Shown: positions 55,629-64,000 of the stretch, piece after piece
Layout: every line of letters begins with the position of its first letter
Position numbering within the stretch: the stretch's first letter is position 1
Assembly (NCBI RefSeq): GCF_001044235.1
Contig: NZ_JYNL01000020.1
Coordinates: forward strand, 343,683-407,682
Length of the DNA: 64,000 nucleotides
Direction of reading: 5' to 3'
DNA from: Mycolicibacterium chlorophenolicum
GTDB lineage: Bacteria; Actinomycetota; Actinomycetes; Mycobacteriales; Mycobacteriaceae
Program-made: the position numbers and the translations under genes
Notes under the pieces: model-generated
What the model saw: only the letters and a program-made list of their open reading frames with translations
Databases searched by the model: none
What the model was told of the DNA's origin: nothing

Positions 55629-56507
55629 ATGACGGGGTCGTCGGTTCTCTTCGACGCGCCGGGGCCGCGCGCCCGGGTGCGCAACCGAGTGATCTCGGCG
55701 GTCACCGTGATCGTGGTGGTCGCGGTGGCGTGGCTCGTCTACACCCGGTTGGAGGCGAAGGGACAGCTGACCGCCGCGAAGTGGGAGCCGTTCCTGACCG
55801 GGAACCTGTGGCGGACCTACATCCTGCCGGGCATCGAGGGCACGCTGACCGCGGCCGCGGTGTCGATCGCGCTGGCGCTGGTGCTGGGCTTCGTGCTGGG
55901 CGTGGGCCGACTCTCGAGGAACATCGTCCTCCGCTGGGTGTCGTCGGTGATCGTGGAGTTCTTCCGCGCGGTGCCGGTGCTGATCATGATGATCTTCGCC
56001 TACTTCCTCTACGCCAACTACGACGTGTTCCCGTCGAAGCATCTGGCGCTGGCCGGCGTCATCACCGGGCTGACGCTGTACAACGGCGCGGTGATCGCCG
56101 AGATCGTGCGGGCGGGCGTGCACGCGCTGCCGAAGGGTCAGGCCGAGGCCGCGTCCGCGCTGGGGCTCACCTCCGGGCAGACGATGCGATCGATCCTGCT
56201 CCCCCAGGCGGTCACGTCGATGCTGCCGGTGCTGATCTCCCAGGTCGTCGTCGTGCTCAAGGACACCGCGCTGGGCTACCAGATCACGTTCGTGGAGCTG
56301 GTGCGCCAAGGCACCAATGTCGGCTCGTCGTACGGCAATTACATCCCGGCGCTGATCGTGATCGCGCTGCTGATGATCAGTCTGAACTTCGCGCTGTCGT
56401 GGTTGGCGACCAAGCTGGAGGCCCGGATGAGGCGCTCCCGCAAGGGGCCCGCGCCGATGGAGGCCGAACCGCTGGAGTTCCAGGGCGACCGCAGCCGCGG
56501 CGTGTGA
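55629..56507 (+). CDS. gluD: Glutamate-type ABC permease GluD
   Basis: 292 residues; N-terminal extra helix (about 22-42), then a BPD_transp_1 core with EAA loop LPKGQAEAASALGLTSGQTMR, and a charged C-terminal tail. ATG at 55629. Its TGA overlaps the GTG of the DUF1622 gene. Confidence 0.9.
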   Translation: MTGSSVLFDAPGPRARVRNRVISAVTVIVVVAVAWLVYTRLEAKGQLTAAKWEPFLTGNLWRTYILPGIEGTLTAAAVSIALALVLGFVLGVGRLSRNIVLRWVSSVIVEFFRAVPVLIMMIFAYFLYANYDVFPSKHLALAGVITGLTLYNGAVIAEIVRAGVHALPKGQAEAASALGLTSGQTMRSILLPQAVTSMLPVLISQVVVVLKDTALGYQITFVELVRQGTNVGSSYGNYIPALIVIALLMISLNFALSWLATKLEARMRRSRKGPAPMEAEPLEFQGDRSRGV

Positions 56508-56935
56508 CCGAACCGGCGATGACGAGCTCCCTGGTCGCGATCGACATCCTGCCGGAGTCGGCGCTGCGGTCGATGGTCGACGTCATGGTGCGCTTGATCG
56601 AGGCGTGCGGCGCGGTCGTCATCATGATCGGCGCCGTGGTGGCGATCGTGAAGTTCGCCGCCGCGCTGACCCGCCGCGACATCAACCAGTTCTCCGCGGT
56701 ACGCCTGTCCCTCGCCCGTTTCCTGGTGCTGGGGCTGGAATTCCAGCTCGCCGCCGACGTGTTGCGGACCGCCATCTCACCGTCGTTCGCCGAGATCGGC
56801 AAGCTGGCGGCGATCGCGGCCATCCGCACGGTGCTCAACTACTTCCTCAACCGCGAGATCGCCCAGGAGCAGCGGGAGGTCGAGTCGCTCCGGCAACCGC
56901 CCCGCCCCGCGTCCGGCGGCTCGTCGGTCCCGTGA
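56504..56935 (+). CDS. DUF1622 small membrane protein
   Basis: 143 residues with three hydrophobic or amphipathic segments (about 33-52, 66-85, 96-112). The central ALTRRDINQFSAVRLSLARFLVLGLEFQLAADVLRT is the DUF1622 signature. Function unknown. GTG at 56504 overlaps the gluD stop; ATG at 56519 is an alternative. Coupling to an amino acid importer and to another tiny membrane gene is notable. Confidence 0.82.
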   Translation: MTEPAMTSSLVAIDILPESALRSMVDVMVRLIEACGAVVIMIGAVVAIVKFAAALTRRDINQFSAVRLSLARFLVLGLEFQLAADVLRTAISPSFAEIGKLAAIAAIRTVLNYFLNREIAQEQREVESLRQPPRPASGGSSVP

Positions 56936-57195
56936 GCGTCGTCGCCAACGCGTCGTGGTGCCTGGCGATCGCCGGCATCGTCCTCGGGGTGGCCGCCCTG
57001 CTCGTCTTCCAGCAGCCGCTGCCCGCGCTGCGGGTGATGATCGAACTGTTCACCGCGGCCGGACTGCTGCGGTTGAGCGTCGACCTGTCCTGGGCGGCGA
57101 TCCTGGGGGTCGTCGCACTGATCGCCGTCCGGCGCGTCGTCACCCGCAGTCTGACCCTGGACTTCGGCGACACCAAACCGCTGTCATCGGCCTGA
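56932..57195 (+). CDS. Small two-helix membrane protein
   Basis: 87 residues with two to three hydrophobic segments (about 5-25, 34-47, 48-64) and a basic then polar tail (RRVVTRSLTLDFGDTKP). No family recognised. GTG at 56932 overlaps the DUF1622 stop (GTGA), so it is translated by coupling; probably a partner subunit of the DUF1622 protein. Confidence 0.7.
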   Translation: MSVVANASWCLAIAGIVLGVAALLVFQQPLPALRVMIELFTAAGLLRLSVDLSWAAILGVVALIAVRRVVTRSLTLDFGDTKPLSSA

Positions 57196-57218
57196 CGAGG
57201 CCGCGCGTGCGCAGGTCG

Positions 57219-58436
57219 CTACACCGACGGCAACAGCTCCGGCGCGGTGGTCAGCCAGCTCGTTCTGCCATAGAGCAGTCGGGCTGTCACCACCATCCCT
57301 GCCACCATTGCAGCGGTGAAAACCCATGCGCTGACGGACAGCTGGATGCCGCCGCTGAGCGTGTGGCCGCTGGTGCAGCCACCCGCCATCCGGGCACCGA
57401 ACAGGACCAGAAACGATCCGGCGAAACACCCGACCGCGCGTTTGGCTCTGCTCGGGCCGAAGCGATTGCGCCAGGACGGAGGGAGTACGGGCCGAAAGGC
57501 GGTGAACCTGCCGCTGATCAACGACGCGGACACCAAGGCGCCGACGAGTACTCCCGCCGCGGTGAATGGTTCCCAGCCGATGGTGGCGAAGACGTCGCGG
57601 CTGTAGGCGAAGTCCGGCATGGCGAGATGGCCGACGACCCACGAGTAGGTGGTCGACAAGCCGAACGGCTGCCTGAGAACGAGCGAGAGCACCACCAGCA
57701 CCGCCACGAACAACGCGATCACGCTCATCAGCCGCGCATAGAAGTTCGGATCGGTCACCTGCTGCAGCATCCGCCGCGGTCCACGCGACGAGCCCTCGGC
57801 AAGGTATTCGGCGGAGTCTCGGGCACACGACTGATCATGCGGGTCGGCGGGACCGACGAGGTTCCGAAAGCAGCTGTGCCGTCCCCCGCGGTAACGGGGC
57901 AGGTAGTACAACAGAGATAGCGCGAGCACGGCATACACGACCGCGACGGCGAACATCCGCCAGGGCCGGATGGTCGTGATGTCGCCAGTCGCCACCAGGT
58001 TGCCGTAGTTCGCCGTCGACACCAGCCATCGGCCGACCTCGGTCTGGTACAGCGCCGTCCATGCCGCTGCCCCGAGCAGACCTCCCGGGATCGCAGCGAG
58101 CACGTCGCGTCTGCCTTCACCGAGGGCGATCAGTTCGGTTCCGGGAAAATAGCCGCTCACCGCCGCGCCGACGCCGAAGAGGACACCTCCGATGGTGACA
58201 CCGAACAGGTAAATCGGCCGAGGTGAGAAGTGCACCCCGATACCCAACGCGTGCACGCCATACAGCAACACCGAACCGATCGCAGTGACGAACAGGAAAC
58301 ATCCGACGAGAAGCCGGTCGACGAGCCGAGCAGTTCGAATGACCGTCTCCGGGTTGCCGATTCCCCACAGCGATGCCGGCAGCCCGAAGGCGAATCCGAT
58401 GAGCACGCCGACCCACAGTGGGGCAGTCACAGTCAT
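57219..58436 (-). CDS. YeeE/YedE (TsuA-like) sulfur-compound transporter
   Basis: 405 residues with about nine to ten hydrophobic segments in two homologous halves. Motifs: SGYFPGTELIALGEGRRD in the first half and ARMAGGCTSGHTLSGG in the second, with the Cys of GGCTSGH typical of thiosulfate/persulfide uptake proteins; the GGRHSCFRN Cys lies in the central loop. Likely imports thiosulfate or a related sulfane compound. ATG at 58436. Codons use A or T in third position far more than neighbouring genes, suggesting relatively recent acquisition. No TusA/SirA-like partner gene is adjacent. Confidence 0.83.
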   Translation of the reverse strand: MTVTAPLWVGVLIGFAFGLPASLWGIGNPETVIRTARLVDRLLVGCFLFVTAIGSVLLYGVHALGIGVHFSPRPIYLFGVTIGGVLFGVGAAVSGYFPGTELIALGEGRRDVLAAIPGGLLGAAAWTALYQTEVGRWLVSTANYGNLVATGDITTIRPWRMFAVAVVYAVLALSLLYYLPRYRGGRHSCFRNLVGPADPHDQSCARDSAEYLAEGSSRGPRRMLQQVTDPNFYARLMSVIALFVAVLVVLSLVLRQPFGLSTTYSWVVGHLAMPDFAYSRDVFATIGWEPFTAAGVLVGALVSASLISGRFTAFRPVLPPSWRNRFGPSRAKRAVGCFAGSFLVLFGARMAGGCTSGHTLSGGIQLSVSAWVFTAAMVAGMVVTARLLYGRTSWLTTAPELLPSV

Positions 58437-58585
58437 GGCCTGTTCACCATCACACCGTTCGGCCACGACACCATGGCATTCCGCCTCCGCCAGCGGGCGA
58501 ACTGATCGCCGCGCAGGCGATCGTAGCGCGCCCGACCTGGCCAAAAGCCGTCAACGAGCAGCGAGATTCCGGAGAGCCCGGCACG

Positions 58586-59116
58586 CTAGACCCGGCGCCG
58601 CTCCCGTTCGTTGGCGAGTTCGGCGGTCACCACATCCAGCGCCACCGTCTGGCTGTAGCCGCGCCGTGCCAGCATCCCGACCAGCCGGCGCGCCACCTTG
58701 TTCTCGGCGTCCCGGTCCCCCGGATCGCCGAGCTTCTCCCGGCGCAGCTTGTCGCGGACCAGTTCCTCGGCGCGGGTGCGTTCGGCGCCCGCGTCGATCC
58801 CGGCCAGCGCCGCGGTGATCACCTCGTTGTCGACGCCCTTGTGGCGCAGCTCGGCGGCCAACGCGCGCTTGCCTTTTCCGGCGTGCAGTCGCCGCGACCG
58901 CACCCACTGCTCGGCGAAGTCCTCGTCGTCGATCAGCCCGACCTGCGCGAGCCGGTCGAGCACCTGAGCGCTGACCTCGTCGGGGTAGCCGCGTTTGGCC
59001 AGCCGGTCTTCCAGCTCCGAGCGCGTCCGGGCCCGCGCGGTGAGCAGGCGCAGGCACAGGGCCCGCGCCTGCTCGGCACGATCAGAAGTCGACGGGAGCG
59101 GGGAGGACATCGTCAT
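58586..59116 (-). CDS. recX: Regulatory protein RecX
   Basis: 176 residues of three-helix RecX repeats ([47 protein letters not shown]). Binds RecA and blocks filament growth, limiting recombination and SOS induction. The ATG at 59116 gives a 35-bp overlap with the recA 3' end, as in M. tuberculosis; a second ATG at 59110 is possible. Confidence 0.93.
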   Translation of the reverse strand: MTMSSPLPSTSDRAEQARALCLRLLTARARTRSELEDRLAKRGYPDEVSAQVLDRLAQVGLIDDEDFAEQWVRSRRLHAGKGKRALAAELRHKGVDNEVITAALAGIDAGAERTRAEELVRDKLRREKLGDPGDRDAENKVARRLVGMLARRGYSQTVALDVVTAELANERERRRV

Positions 59117-60125
59117 CCGTCACGACGGCGCCGATACCGAGCTTCTCCTTGATCTTCTTCTCGATCTCGTTGGCGGCGTCGACGTTCTCGAGCAGGAAGT
59201 TGCGGGCGTTCTCCTTGCCCTGCCCCAGCTGCTCCCCCTCGTAGGTGAACCAGGAGCCGGACTTGCGGATGAAGCCGTGCTCGACGCCCATGTCGATGAG
59301 CGACCCCTCCTTGCTGATGCCCTTGCCGTAGAGGATGTCGAACTCGGCCTGCTTGAACGGCGGGGACACCTTGTTCTTGACGACCTTGACCCGCGTGCGG
59401 TTGCCCACGGCATCGGTGCCGTCCTTGAGCGTCTCGATCCGCCGCACATCCAGGCGCACCGAGGCGTAGAACTTCAGTGCCTTACCGCCCGTGGTGGTCT
59501 CGGGCGACCCGAACATCACGCCGATCTTCTCGCGCAGCTGGTTGATGAAGATCGCGGTGGTGCCCGAGTTGTTCAGCGCACCGGTCATCTTCCGCAGCGC
59601 CTGGCTCATCAGGCGGGCCTGCAGACCGACGTGACTGTCCCCCATCTCGCCCTCGATCTCGGCGCGGGGCACCAGCGCGGCGACCGAGTCGATGACGATG
59701 AGGTCGATGGCGCCGGACCGCACCAGCATGTCGGCGATCTCCAGTGCCTGCTCACCGGTGTCGGGCTGGCTGACCAGCAGCGCATCGGTGTCGACGCCGA
59801 GCTTCTTGGCGTAGTCCGGGTCCAGCGCATGCTCGGCGTCGATGAACGCCGCGATACCGCCGGCGGCCTGGGCATTGGCCACCGCGTGCAGGGCGACGGT
59901 GGTCTTACCCGAGGATTCCGGGCCGTAGATCTCGACGACGCGGCCACGCGGCAACCCACCGATGCCGAGCGCCACGTCGAGAGCGATCGAGCCGGTCGGG
60001 ATGACCGAGATGGGCTGGCGCACCTCGTCGCCGAGTCGCATCACCGAGCCCTTGCCGAAGTTCTTGTCGATCTGGGCGAGTGCCAGTTCCAGGGCCTTCT
60101 CGCGATCAGGGGCTTGCTGCGCCAT
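59082..60125 (-). CDS. recA: Recombinase RecA (no intein)
   Basis: 347 residues. DNA-dependent ATPase that forms filaments on ssDNA, promotes strand exchange and triggers LexA cleavage. Walker [10 protein letters not shown] (about 67-75), Walker [14 protein letters not shown]-binding loops with [10 protein letters not shown] and [10 protein letters not shown]. The reading frame is continuous at the site where M. tuberculosis carries an intein (before the ISKEG region), so this allele is intein-free. ATG at 60125 with GAGAGG upstream. Two damage-responsive promoters are visible upstream. Ortholog of Rv2737c. Confidence 0.98.
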   Translation of the reverse strand: MAQQAPDREKALELALAQIDKNFGKGSVMRLGDEVRQPISVIPTGSIALDVALGIGGLPRGRVVEIYGPESSGKTTVALHAVANAQAAGGIAAFIDAEHALDPDYAKKLGVDTDALLVSQPDTGEQALEIADMLVRSGAIDLIVIDSVAALVPRAEIEGEMGDSHVGLQARLMSQALRKMTGALNNSGTTAIFINQLREKIGVMFGSPETTTGGKALKFYASVRLDVRRIETLKDGTDAVGNRTRVKVVKNKVSPPFKQAEFDILYGKGISKEGSLIDMGVEHGFIRKSGSWFTYEGEQLGQGKENARNFLLENVDAANEIEKKIKEKLGIGAVVTDDDVLPAPVDF

Positions 60126-60177
60126 GATGTACCTCTCCGGGTAGTCGTGTCGACCGGTTCTCGGTCGGTTGGCCGTG

Positions 60178-60200
60178 ACGTTAGGCCAGGGCACCGACAA
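60178..60200 (-). promoter_or_regulatory. recA promoter P1, PafBC-type (RecA-NDp)
   Basis: TTGTCGGTG-N8-TAACGT on the minus strand (60200 to 60178), exact fit to the LexA-independent DNA-damage motif; predicted start about 60171 and a 46-nt leader. The first nine bases are identical to the chiZ site at 38073-38081. Confidence 0.8.
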
Positions 60201-60222
60201 GTCGCGGGGGCGAACTCCACCC

Positions 60223-60250
60223 ACAGTAGACGAACAGGTGTTCGATTCAA
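60223..60250 (-). promoter_or_regulatory. recA promoter P2 with LexA box in the spacer
   Basis: Minus strand: -35 TTGAAT (60250-60245), 16-bp spacer, -10 TACTGT (60228-60223). The LexA box ACGAAC-AGGT-GTTCGA (60230-60245, one mismatch) fills the spacer, so LexA must block this promoter. Predicted start about 60216. Confidence 0.75.
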
Positions 60251-60268
60251 GCGGACACGCCGACGGGC

Positions 60269-60274
60269 TAGCGT
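60269..60274 (+). promoter_or_regulatory. -10 of the divergent hydrolase gene, leaderless
   Basis: TAGCGT ends 7 nt before the ATG at 60282. The recA LexA box lies 37-52 bp upstream of this start, so LexA could also affect this gene. Confidence 0.45.
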
Positions 60275-60281
60275 TTCGACC

Positions 60282-61181
60282 ATGACCACGCCACGAGACG
60301 TCCGTATCCCGGCCGGCCCCGACCAGATCGCCGCGTACCTGTACGTACCGGACGGGCCCGGTCCGGCCGGCACCGGCAGGCCGTGCATCGTGATGGCCCA
60401 CGGGTTCACCGCCACCCGCGACGACGGGCTGCCCGCGTACGCCGAGGCCTTCTGCGAGGCCGGATACGTCGTGGTCGTATTCGACTACCGCGGTTTCGGC
60501 GCCTCGACCGGGACGCCGCGGCAGCTGCTCGACATCGCCATGCAGCACGCCGACTACCACACCGTCGTGGAGTGGGCCCGCCGCCTCGACGGCGTCGATC
60601 CCGATCGCATCGTGGTCTGGGGCTCGTCGTTCAGCGGCGGGCACGTGCTGGCCGTGGCGGCCAAGGATCCGCGGATCGCGGCGGTGATCTCGCAGGCGCC
60701 GTTCACCGACGGGATCGCGACGTTGCGCGCCCAACCGCTGTCGTTCGTCCCGAAGGGACTGGCCGCGGGACTGCGGGACCAGATCGGCGCCTGGCGCGGG
60801 CAGCCGCCCCACCTGATGGCCGCCGTCGGCGACCCGGGCACCGTCGCCGCGATGACCTCCCCCGACGCCAAACCCGGATTCGAGGCGATCGTCGGCCCGA
60901 ACTCGTTGTGGCGCAATGAATTCAGCGCCCGCATCGCACTGCGCCTGGGCTTCTACCGGCCCGGCATCGTCACCGGGCGGCTGGCCATGCCGCTACTGGT
61001 CTGCGTGTGCGAGAACGACGCCGTCACACCCCCGGGCCCCACCATCGCGGCGGCGCAGCGCGCACCGCGCGGGGAGTTACGCCGCTACCCCTACGGCCAT
61101 TTCGACATCTACCGCGACCCGCAGGTCAAGGCCGACCAACTCGCGTTCCTGCGCCGGGTGTTCGCCGACGTCGCCGCCTGA
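60282..61181 (+). CDS. Alpha/beta hydrolase (dienelactone hydrolase-like)
   Basis: 299 residues, cytosolic. Oxyanion motif [12 protein letters not shown] (about 39-50), nucleophile in [11 protein letters not shown] (about 112), Asp in CENDAVTPP (about 251) and His in [11 protein letters not shown]. Related to acetyl-xylan-esterase/dienelactone-type hydrolases; substrate unknown. Divergent from recA with 156 bp between, sharing a LexA box. ATG at 60282; the long upstream open frame is the antisense of recA. Confidence 0.86.
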   Translation: MTTPRDVRIPAGPDQIAAYLYVPDGPGPAGTGRPCIVMAHGFTATRDDGLPAYAEAFCEAGYVVVVFDYRGFGASTGTPRQLLDIAMQHADYHTVVEWARRLDGVDPDRIVVWGSSFSGGHVLAVAAKDPRIAAVISQAPFTDGIATLRAQPLSFVPKGLAAGLRDQIGAWRGQPPHLMAAVGDPGTVAAMTSPDAKPGFEAIVGPNSLWRNEFSARIALRLGFYRPGIVTGRLAMPLLVCVCENDAVTPPGPTIAAAQRAPRGELRRYPYGHFDIYRDPQVKADQLAFLRRVFADVAA

Positions 61182-61212
61182 CCGATCCTGGACGCGCCGT
61201 GCGCGACGGTCC

Positions 61213-61218
61213 TATCGT
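61213..61218 (+). promoter_or_regulatory. Candidate -10 of the hyp/hhy operon
   Basis: TATCGT, 28 nt before hypA. No convincing -35. The ribosome region before hypA is GGAACGGA. The operon may also read through from the hydrolase gene 66 bp upstream. Confidence 0.35.
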
Positions 61219-61246
61219 GGGATCATCCGCCACGGAACGGACTCTC

Positions 61247-61576
61247 ATGCACGAGATGGCGATCACCCAGAGTGTCGTCGATGCCGTGTGTGAGCACGCC
61301 GCCGGTCGCCGCGTGCACGGCGTCAGGCTGGAGATCGGGGCGTTGTGCGCGCTGGTCCCCGACTCGATGCAGTTCTGCTTCGAGCTCGCCACCGAAGGCA
61401 CCCTGGCCGAGGGCGCTCACCTCGACATCGACATGCGGCCCGGGGCTGGACGCTGCCGCTCCTGCGGCGACAACTTCGTCCTGCAGGACTTCATCCTGCT
61501 CTGCCCGTGTGGCAGCGCCGACGTCGAGGTGACCGCCGGCCACGACATCCGGATTCGATCGATGGAAGTGACCTGA
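61247..61576 (+). CDS. hypA: Hydrogenase nickel-insertion protein HypA
   Basis: 109 residues. N-terminal [14 protein letters not shown] with His2 as nickel ligand, and a zinc domain with CRSC and CPCGS (about 71-91). Delivers nickel to the hydrogenase large subunit together with HypB. ATG at 61247. Followed 2 nt later by hypB. Confidence 0.93.
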   Translation: MHEMAITQSVVDAVCEHAAGRRVHGVRLEIGALCALVPDSMQFCFELATEGTLAEGAHLDIDMRPGAGRCRSCGDNFVLQDFILLCPCGSADVEVTAGHDIRIRSMEVT

Positions 61577-61578
61577 CC

Positions 61579-62397
61579 ATGTGCGCAACCTGCGGGTGCA
61601 GCGGCGACGAACCGGCCATCACTGTCGCCGGCGCCCCAACACCCCACCACGACCACGACCACGACCACGACCACCACCATCACGAGCACGCGCACACCCG
61701 AACCGTCGAGCTCGAACACCGCGTTCTGGCCAAGAACGACGCGCTTGCTGAGCGGAACCGCCGGTGGCTGGCGCAAAGGGGGATCGTCGCGCTGAATCTC
61801 ACCAGCTCCCCGGGCGCCGGAAAGACCACGCTGCTGGAGCGGACCGTCCGTGAGCTGAGGACCAGCCCGGTGACCGTCATCGAGGGCGACCAGGAGACGC
61901 TGCTCGACGCCGAGCGCATCCGCGCCACAGGAGTGCCCGCCGTGCAGATCAACACCGGCGCCGGCTGCCACCTCGACGCGCAGATGGTCGGTGAGGCACT
62001 AGGCACCCTGGATCCTCCCGAGAACTCGCTGCTCTTCATCGAGAACGTGGGGAACCTCGTCTGCCCGGCCATGTTCGACCTCGGGGAACTGACGAAGGTC
62101 GTGATCATCTCGGTGACCGAGGGCACCGACAAGCCGCTGAAGTATCCGCACATGTTCGCCGCCGCAGGACTGGTGCTGATCAACAAGTCCGACCTGTTGC
62201 CCTATGTCGACTTCGATGTCGACCGATGCGCACGCTATGCAAGGTCCGTCAACCCCGGCGTCACCATCGTGACGGTGTCAGCGACGACCGGTCAGGGGGT
62301 CGCGGAATGGTATCGCTGGATCGAGATCCAGCAACACAACATGTCATCGGACCGTTTGTGGCAACCATCCGTTGACAACGGATATCCGCGGGAGTAA
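61579..62397 (+). CDS. hypB: Hydrogenase nickel GTPase HypB
   Basis: 272 residues. N-terminal high-affinity metal motif CATCGC (residues 2-7), then a His/Asp-rich stretch (about 23-42, alternating DH then HHHH) able to store nickel, and a SIMIBI GTPase domain: Walker [20 protein letters not shown] with the metal-site Cys, NKSD. GTP hydrolysis drives Ni release to HypA and the large subunit. ATG at 61579. Confidence 0.94.
   Translation: MCATCGCSGDEPAITVAGAPTPHHDHDHDHDHHHHEHAHTRTVELEHRVLAKNDALAERNRRWLAQRGIVALNLTSSPGAGKTTLLERTVRELRTSPVTVIEGDQETLLDAERIRATGVPAVQINTGAGCHLDAQMVGEALGTLDPPENSLLFIENVGNLVCPAMFDLGELTKVVIISVTEGTDKPLKYPHMFAAAGLVLINKSDLLPYVDFDVDRCARYARSVNPGVTIVTVSATTGQGVAEWYRWIEIQQHNMSSDRLWQPSVDNGYPRE
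61651..61674 (+). repeat. Four tandem GACCAC hexamers in hypB
   Basis: Four identical 6-bp units coding Asp-His four times, followed by CACCACCATCAC. Perfect unit identity at DNA level makes in-frame length variation by slippage likely, which would change the number of metal-binding His. Confidence 0.8.
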
Positions 62398-62482
62398 ACC
62401 GAGATTCAGCGGCGTGCAAGTGGGCCGACGGTCGACTCCGACGCTGCAGGGGTCCCAGCCCGGCCCCGGAAAGCTGTGGCAC

Positions 62483-63538
<1,056 letters not shown>

Positions 63539-63629
63539 ATGCGCGTCGCTGTTCGCGTCTTCCGGGCCACGTTGCAGCATCGTTGAAAAGCTTTGCACCG
63601 CCGCGCATCACACAGGAAGAAGAAGTCCG

Positions 63630-64000
63630 ATGACAACGATCATCCCCGAGCCGTCCCACGTCCAGCGCGACCCCGGCCAACTGGTGGAGATGGCCTGGGA
63701 CCCGATCACCCGCATCGTCGGAAGCCTCGGCATCTACACCAAGATCGATTTCGAGAACCGGGAAGTCGTCGAGTGCCACAGCACCTCGTCGATCTTCCGC
63801 GGCTACTCGATCTTCATGAAGGGCAAGGACCCGAGAGACGCACATTTCATCACCAGCCGCATCTGCGGCATCTGCGGGGACAACCACGCCACCTGCTCGT
63901 GCTACTGCCAGAACATGGCGTACGGCGTCCAGCCGCCGCATCTGGGTGAATGGCTGATCAACCTCGGCGAAGCGGCCGAATACATGTTCGACCACAACAT
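63630..64000 (+). CDS. hhyL: [NiFe] hydrogenase large subunit, group 1h type, cut by window end
   Basis: First 123 residues only. MAWDPITRIVGSLGIY is the usual opening of the large subunit, and the L1 signature RICGICGDNHATC (about 77-89) supplies the first two Cys ligands of the Ni-Fe site. It continues with NLGEAAEYMFDHN. The second (C-terminal) CxxC pair lies outside the window. ATG at 63630 with AGGAAGAAG upstream, 91 bp after hhyS. Confidence 0.92.
   Translation, partial: MTTIIPEPSHVQRDPGQLVEMAWDPITRIVGSLGIYTKIDFENREVVECHSTSSIFRGYSIFMKGKDPRDAHFITSRICGICGDNHATCSCYCQNMAYGVQPPHLGEWLINLGEAAEYMFDHN

Noticed and set aside
58995..60281. N-terminal 429-codon extension of the recA-divergent hydrolase
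   Set aside because: It is the antisense of recA and crosses two recA promoters; the hydrolase fold begins at 60282.
62124..62133. CACCGACAA inside hypB as another PafBC motif
   Set aside because: The second part (TANNNT after 8 bp) is missing, and the match lies within conserved coding sequence.

Overview
The window is high-GC actinobacterial DNA from a fast-growing mycobacterium (Mycolicibacterium type; inferred from gene content, no species call made). Evidence: the gene order follows the Mycobacterium tuberculosis Rv2682c-Rv2737c backbone almost gene for gene (dxs, ceoB/ceoC, dut, cei, suhB, ppgK, sigA, sigB, ideR, sthA, nrdR, chiZ/lexA, fadE20, hflX, dapF, miaA, miaB, recX, recA); there are many GTG/TTG starts, many predicted leaderless transcripts and mycobacterial-type LexA boxes. 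An atmospheric-type [NiFe] hydrogenase lies next to an intein-free recA, as I recall for fast growers. No tRNA, rRNA, CRISPR array, insertion sequence or prophage was seen, and no gene-free stretch exceeds about 215 bp.

Layout. 1-954: C-terminally cut secreted lipase whose first 34 bases form a perfect inverted repeat with bases 61-94, probably a contig-end artefact. 977-10016: dxs, NhaA antiporter, 23S/tRNA uracil methyltransferase, APC permease, the CeoB/CeoC potassium-channel regulators, a DUF3159 membrane protein and an OB-fold protein. 10153-17192: hydrolase, DUF3710, dut, small conserved mycobacterial proteins, cei, suhB, polyphosphate glucokinase and the primary sigma factor sigA. 17252-20847: an insertion relative to M. 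tuberculosis with an O-methyltransferase, a PGRS-like glycine-rich protein lacking a PE domain, and a membrane protein. 20916-24826: Rid protein, DUF952, BrkB/YihY, DUF3039, DUF3099 and sigB with an ECF-type promoter.

24913-29709: a five-gene insertion between sigB and ideR (binding lipoprotein, permease, ATPase, M20 peptidase, RpiR regulator) behind a perfect operator-like palindrome. This is the best candidate here for an uncharacterised uptake-and-hydrolysis system. 29782-41000: ideR, DUF4192, sthA, a trypsin-like lipoprotein, PAC2, hydrolase, PhzF, nrdR, then a densely regulated chiZ/lexA divergent region with four LexA-like boxes and a PafBC-type promoter, and an LGFP-repeat envelope protein. 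41112-53190: fadE20, a divergent DMSO-reductase-family molybdoenzyme, hflX, dapF, miaA, miaB and neighbours. 53287-57195: glutamate-type ABC importer plus two coupled small membrane proteins. 57219-58436: a YeeE/YedE transporter with atypical codon use.

58586-64000: recX/recA overlapping by 35 bp, with both a PafBC-type P1 and a LexA-controlled P2 promoter visible, a leaderless hydrolase, then hypA, hypB and the small and (cut) large subunits of a group 1h-type [NiFe] hydrogenase. The small subunit carries a CxxD in place of CxxC at the proximal iron-sulfur site. Two mycobacterial DNA-damage control circuits (LexA and PafBC), two housekeeping/stress sigma factors and the iron regulator therefore sit in one 37-kb stretch.
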